From contig NZ_LZKP01000029.1 in the NCBI RefSeq assembly GCF_001672895.1, forward strand, positions 1-44,867: 44,867 nt of DNA, written 5' to 3'. The DNA comes from Mycobacterium sp. E740. Its GTDB lineage: Bacteria; Actinomycetota; Actinomycetes; Mycobacteriales; Mycobacteriaceae. Each line of letters starts with the position of its first letter. Position 1 is the first letter of the stretch. Below the pieces are notes generated by a model that was not told where the DNA came from, did no database searches, and saw nothing but the letters and a program-made list of their open reading frames with translations. Below, one piece after another: positions 37,859-44,867 of this stretch. The position numbers were made by a program, and so were the translations under genes.

Positions 37859-39163
37859 TCAGGCCGGTTCGGGCACGACGTCATCGATGGCGCCGCGTTC
37901 GGACTCGTTCGCGCGCTCGGCCGGTACACCGGCCCCGTCCCCTCTGCGGAGCGTCAGGGCGAGCGCGAACAACGCGATCACCATACCCACCGTCATCACC
38001 AGCGCCAGCGCGAACTCGTCGTTGCCGAGAGCACCCACCAGTGGGGCGACCGCTGCACCCACCCCGAACTGGGCGGCACCGAGTAGAGCGGCCGCCGTTC
38101 CCGCCGCCTCGTTGTGCCGGGACAGCGCGACCGCCGGGGCGTTGGGCAGCACGAGACCCATCGCGGCCAACACCACCCACACCGGGAGCACGAACCCCAG
38201 CAGGCCGCCTGTCCGTGCGACGGCCAGACCGACGAAGACCGCGCCGCCGACGCAGGCCACCACCAGGGCCCACAGCGCGATCGCCTGCGGTGAGAAGCGG
38301 CGCAACAGCACGACGTTGAACTGCGTCGCACCGATCAGCGCGACGGCGCCGGCCGCGAAGACCAGCGCGAACGCCTGCTGATCGAGCCCGTAGCCACCCT
38401 GCAGCACGAACGGCGCACCCGCGATGTAGGCGAACAGGCCGGACATGCCCAACGCCGCGACGAGAACCAGCACCACGAACTTCGGGTCGCACAGCAGACC
38501 GACGTAGGTCTTGGCGATGCCGCGCACTTCGAGCGGACGGCGGTGCGCGGCCGGCAGCGTCTCAGGCAGCGCAAGCGCCGCCACCAGCAGCAGCGCGGCC
38601 GCGATGACGACGAGCGCGGCGAACACCCAGTGCCAGGAGCTCTTCAGCAGCACCGCGGCGCCCAGCGACGGCGCCACGATCGGCGCCACACCGAGCACGA
38701 GCATCAGCCGCGACATCATCGTGGCCGCGGCCGTGCCGGAGAACAGGTCGCCGACGACCGCGATGGCGACGACCATCGCGGCGGCGGCGCCCATGCCCTG
38801 CAGCCCGCGGGCGACCCCGAGCACCTCGATGTTCGGCGCGAACAGGCAAAGCAGCGACGCCAGCATGTGCAGCACGATGCCCGCCATCAACGGCCGGCGC
38901 CGGCCCAGCGAGTCCGACAGCGGCCCGACGACCAGTTGGCCGAGCGCCAGCCCGGCGAGCGTTCCGGTGAGCGTCAGCTGCGCGACCGACGACGACACCC
39001 CGAGCTCTTCGGCGATGCGCGGCAGCGCGGGCAGGTACATGTCGATGGTCAGCGGGCCCAGCGCAACCATGACGCCCAGCACGAGGATCATCCGGATGCG
39101 GCTCGGCGTCTCACCCCCCTGGCCAGAGGTAGTCGTCGCGTCCACAACCGGTGATGTTGCCAT
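37859..39163 (-). CDS. MFS transporter, Bcr/CflA (DHA1) family
   Basis: 434-aa, 12-segment efflux protein. TIDMYLPALPRIAEELGVSSSVAQLTLTG is the Bcr/CflA hallmark; GPLSDSLGRRRPLM is motif A, and RGLQGMGAAAAMVVAIAVVGDLF is motif B/C. The family exports bicyclomycin, chloramphenicol and small sulfur compounds. N-terminus MATSPVVDATTTSGQGGETPS is cytosolic. Same strand as the DHA2 pump and upstream of it. A TGAGAA/TTCTCA inverted repeat overlaps its start region. I do not recall an Mtb counterpart at this position. Confidence 0.92.
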   Translation of the reverse strand: MATSPVVDATTTSGQGGETPSRIRMILVLGVMVALGPLTIDMYLPALPRIAEELGVSSSVAQLTLTGTLAGLALGQLVVGPLSDSLGRRRPLMAGIVLHMLASLLCLFAPNIEVLGVARGLQGMGAAAAMVVAIAVVGDLFSGTAAATMMSRLMLVLGVAPIVAPSLGAAVLLKSSWHWVFAALVVIAAALLLVAALALPETLPAAHRRPLEVRGIAKTYVGLLCDPKFVVLVLVAALGMSGLFAYIAGAPFVLQGGYGLDQQAFALVFAAGAVALIGATQFNVVLLRRFSPQAIALWALVVACVGGAVFVGLAVARTGGLLGFVLPVWVVLAAMGLVLPNAPAVALSRHNEAAGTAAALLGAAQFGVGAAVAPLVGALGNDEFALALVMTVGMVIALFALALTLRRGDGAGVPAERANESERGAIDDVVPEPA

Positions 39164-39187
39164 GAGAATGGTTAGCGTCGCTTCTCA
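39163..39187. promoter_or_regulatory. inverted repeat at the Bcr/CflA gene start
   Basis: TGAGAA (39163-39168) / TTCTCA (39182-39187) with 13 nt between, overlapping the first base of the start codon. Flanked by AT-rich AATATTTTCTTC. Possible repressor site; half of it (TGAGAATGGTT) also resembles a Fur/Zur half-site. Weak. Confidence 0.35.
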
Positions 39188-39257
39188 ATATTTTCTTCCC
39201 GTCGGCGCAGATGGTGAGCGCGATCACCGTCGGGCACCCGAGGGCAACCGCCGTTCG

Positions 39258-39310
39258 TTGGCAAGGCATCAGAAGGCACTAGCCTGAAGACCAGTCGTTC
39301 GGACAGGAGG
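39258..39310 (+). promoter_or_regulatory. promoter and RBS of the Rv1249c-type gene
   Basis: -35 TTGGCA (39258-39263), 16-nt spacer, -10 TAGCCT (39280-39285). A strong AGGAGG ribosome-binding site (39305-39310) stands 5 nt before the ATG. In contrast to most genes here, this transcript has a leader. Confidence 0.55.
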
Positions 39311-39315
39311 CTCAC

Positions 39316-40080
39316 ATGCGTGCCCGGTCAAAGGCCAAGAGTCGCTTGCCCGCTGTCGACCCGGGAGTCGACGCCGGCCTCGCCGACGATCCGACCGTCG
39401 CGGCCAAGGTGCTCTCTCGGATCATCGAACGCGGCGCTCGCGTGCAGGGCCCCGCTGTGACGGCCTACGTGGACCGCCTCCGAAAGCAGAGTCCCGACGC
39501 GTCGCCCGCCGCCATCGTCGGCAAGCTGGAGAAGCACTATCTCGCGGCGGTGATGGCCAGCGGTGCGGCAGTCGGGTCGGCAGCGGCATTCCCCGGCCTC
39601 GGGACGCTGGCGGCGATGTCCGCGGTCGCCGGTGAGACGGTGGTCTTCCTCGAAGCGACGGCGCTGTACGTGCTGGCCGTCGCCGAGGTGCACGGCATTC
39701 CGGCCGAGCACCGCGAACGGCGTCGCGCCCTGGTGCTGGCGGTGCTGGTCGGCGAGGACAGCAAGCGCGCGATCGCGGAGCTGATCGGCCCGGGCCGCAC
39801 CAGGGGTGCATGGCTGGCCGACGGCGCGGCGACGCTGCCGCTGCCCGCGGTGTCCCAGCTGAACTCGCGGCTGCTGAAGTACTTCGTCAAGCGCTACACC
39901 CTCAGACGAGGCGCCATCGCGTTCGGCAAGCTGCTGCCGGTGGGTATCGGCGCCGTCGTCGGCGGCGTGGGAAATCGCCTGATGGGCAAGCGCATCGTGG
40001 CCAACGCGCGCAAGGCGTTCGGCAACCCACCGCCGCGGTGGCCGGCGGCACTGCACGTACTGCCGGCACCGCTCGACTGA
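39316..40080 (+). CDS. conserved membrane-associated protein (Rv1249c type)
   Basis: 254 aa, function unknown. The first 85 residues are charged and helical (VLSRIIERGARVQGPAVTAYVDRLRKQSPDASP). A Gly/Ala-rich hydrophobic segment follows (AAVMASGAAVGSAAAFPGLGTLAAMSAVAGETVVFLEATALYVLAVAEVHG), long enough for one hairpin or two membrane passes. A second glycine-rich segment near the C-terminus is GKLLPVGIGAVVGGVGNRLMGKRIV. This arrangement recalls EcsC-type proteins, but the match is not firm. ATG 39316 has a strong RBS. Lies upstream of kgd on the same strand with a 151-nt gap. Confidence 0.8.
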   Translation: MRARSKAKSRLPAVDPGVDAGLADDPTVAAKVLSRIIERGARVQGPAVTAYVDRLRKQSPDASPAAIVGKLEKHYLAAVMASGAAVGSAAAFPGLGTLAAMSAVAGETVVFLEATALYVLAVAEVHGIPAEHRERRRALVLAVLVGEDSKRAIAELIGPGRTRGAWLADGAATLPLPAVSQLNSRLLKYFVKRYTLRRGAIAFGKLLPVGIGAVVGGVGNRLMGKRIVANARKAFGNPPPRWPAALHVLPAPLD

Positions 40081-40177
40081 CCGCCGCAGGTGTTCACCCG
40101 GCCGTTGTCGTGGTCTGGGCGTTGCTTCAGCGATAGCCTTTAGGCGGCGGGATGCGGGGTAACCGTACAGAACCTGA

Positions 40178-40198
40178 CGAGCGCATGAGACGCGCTCG
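40178..40198 (+). promoter_or_regulatory. hairpin in the kgd 5' region
   Basis: Perfect 7-bp stem CGAGCGC (40178-40184) / GCGCTCG (40192-40198) with a 7-nt loop, located 33 nt before the kgd GTG and just upstream of the GAAGGA/GAGG ribosome-binding region. Likely lies in the mRNA leader if transcription starts near TAGCCT (40134-40139). May affect mRNA stability or translation. Confidence 0.4.
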
Positions 40199-40231
40199 CG
40201 CGAAGCGAAGGAATCGAGGCGAGTAGCTACC

Positions 40232-44095
<3,864 letters not shown>

Positions 44096-44152
44096 GCCTT
44101 GTGGCGCGGACCCTTACCTGGTTCTTTGCCCGCACCCCGTGAATGGGATCAA

Positions 44153-44164
44153 CCCGTTAACGGG
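44153..44164. other. 12-bp perfect palindrome CCCGTTAACGGG
   Basis: Loop-less palindrome 57 nt after the kgd stop and 54 nt before the SDR start. Too tight for a good terminator hairpin; the shape suggests a dimeric regulator site upstream of the SDR -10 (TAGCCT, 44183-44188). Confidence 0.4.
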
Positions 44165-44182
44165 CGGACCGGCGGTACCGGC

Positions 44183-44213
44183 TAGCCTCGACGAGTCAAC
44201 TGAGGCAAGGGAG
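44183..44213 (+). promoter_or_regulatory. -10 and ribosome-binding site of the SDR gene
   Basis: -10 TAGCCT (44183-44188) and AAGGGAG (44207-44213), the latter 5 nt before the ATG. A 20-25-nt leader is predicted. No clear -35. Confidence 0.45.
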
Positions 44214-44218
44214 TGGTT

Positions 44219-44867
44219 ATGCAGGGCTTCGCCGGAAAGGTCGCCGTGGTGACCGGCGCCGGCTCGGGCATCGGGCAGGCGCTGGCGATCGAACTGGCCA
44301 AGTCGGGCGCCAGTGTGGCGATCAGCGACGTCAACACCGAGGGATTGGCCGAAACCGAGGAGCGGCTCAAGGCCATCGGAGCGCCGGTGAAGGCGGACCG
44401 TCTCGACGTGACCGAGCGCGAGGCCTTCGAGTTGTACGCCGAGTCGGTGGTCGAGTACTTCGGCAAGGTGAACCAGATCTACAACAACGCGGGCATCGCG
44501 TACGTGGGCGACGTCGAGATCACGCCGTTCAAGGACTTCGAGCGGGTGATGGACGTCGATTACTGGGGCGTCGTCAACGGCACCAAGGTGTTCCTGCCGC
44601 ACCTGATCGCATCCGGCGACGGTCACGTCGTCAACGTCTCGAGCCTGTTCGGCATCTTCTCGATTCCCGGCCAGGCGGCGTACAACTCGGCGAAGTTCGC
44701 GGTCCGCGGGTTCACCGAGGCACTGCGCCAGGAGATGAAGGCCGCGCGTCACCCGGTGAAGGTGACGACCGTGCATCCCGGCGGCATCAAGACCGCGATC
44801 ATGCGCAACTCGACTGCCGCCGAAGGCGTTGACCGAGAAGGCCTTACGCGCACGTTCGACAAGATGC
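44219..44867 (+). CDS. short-chain dehydrogenase/reductase (Rv1245c type), 3' end outside window
   Basis: 216 codons visible. Classical SDR: dinucleotide motif TGAGSGIG at residues 12-19, NNAG (YNNAGIAYVG), catalytic Ser in NVSSLFG, and Tyr/Lys in AYNSAKFAVRG. The Asp in AISDVN after the second strand suggests NAD preference. PGGIKTAIM follows the active site. The window ends within TFDKM, so the substrate-loop C-terminal part is lost. A good RBS precedes the ATG. Substrate unknown. Confidence 0.93.
   Translation, partial: MQGFAGKVAVVTGAGSGIGQALAIELAKSGASVAISDVNTEGLAETEERLKAIGAPVKADRLDVTEREAFELYAESVVEYFGKVNQIYNNAGIAYVGDVEITPFKDFERVMDVDYWGVVNGTKVFLPHLIASGDGHVVNVSSLFGIFSIPGQAAYNSAKFAVRGFTEALRQEMKAARHPVKVTTVHPGGIKTAIMRNSTAAEGVDREGLTRTFDKM

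Overview
The window is a dense, high-GC (about two-thirds G+C), GTG-start-rich actinobacterial chromosome segment. Gene content and order point to a mycobacterium, most likely a fast-growing Mycolicibacterium-type species. Compared from memory with M. tuberculosis H37Rv (Mtb), it follows Rv1278 (SbcC-like) to Rv1245c (SDR) in inverted orientation. Shared anchors are sbcC/sbcD, sixA, lprC/lprB, a paired ABC exporter, the Rv1264 cyclase, HIT protein, deazaflavin oxidoreductase, udgB, tap, FAD-linked oxidase, CYP130, its TetR, acyltransferase, DeaD, lprE, Rv1251c-type nuclease/helicase, an Rv1250-type MFS pump, an Rv1249c-type protein, kgd and the SDR. No rRNA, tRNA, insertion sequence, prophage, CRISPR array or integrase was seen, and no gap between genes exceeds 300 bases.

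Layout. 1-5.3 kb: SbcC/SbcD-type nuclease pair, SixA-type phosphatase, two DUF3558-type lipoproteins. 5.4-9.0 kb: a translationally coupled ABC exporter pair with the residue asymmetry of a heterodimer. 9.0-15.2 kb: an accessory block with a lone molybdopterin oxidoreductase, an unknown protein, D-aminoacyl-tRNA deacylase, a copper chaperone/Cu(I)-ATPase operon under a CsoR-like operator, and a small exported protein; Mtb carries pknH/embR/lprA-type genes here. 15.2-19.7 kb: pH-sensing-type adenylyl cyclase, two uracil/hypoxanthine DNA glycosylase-superfamily proteins, HIT protein, F420-type oxidoreductase and a luciferase-like monooxygenase. 19.7-27.7 kb: Tap-type efflux pump, a large STAND/LuxR regulator, glycolate-oxidase-like flavoprotein, CYP130-TetR operon, and a siderophore-interacting reductase under an IdeR-type iron box. 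27.8-36.1 kb: DeaD-acyltransferase operon, LprE, the large nuclease-helicase and a second FAD-linked oxidase. 36.1-44.9 kb: two MFS pumps, a conserved membrane-associated protein, kgd (2-oxoglutarate metabolism) and the start of an SDR.

Two patterns cut across the window. First, many genes have a mycobacterial -10 hexamer (TANNNT) ending exactly 6-7 nt before the start codon, predicting leaderless mRNAs; this also fixes several start codons. Second, convergent genes are packed with almost no space: three pairs share a 4-bp palindrome (CTAG or TTAA) as both stop codons. Local regulation can be read from operators: CsoR-like for copper, IdeR-like for iron, and a TetR-type inverted repeat over the CYP130 start codon. 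I did not find a clearly novel multi-gene defence or mobile system. The most interesting items are the Cas4-like/RNase-H/helicase fusion protein, the operator architectures and the orphan molybdoenzyme.
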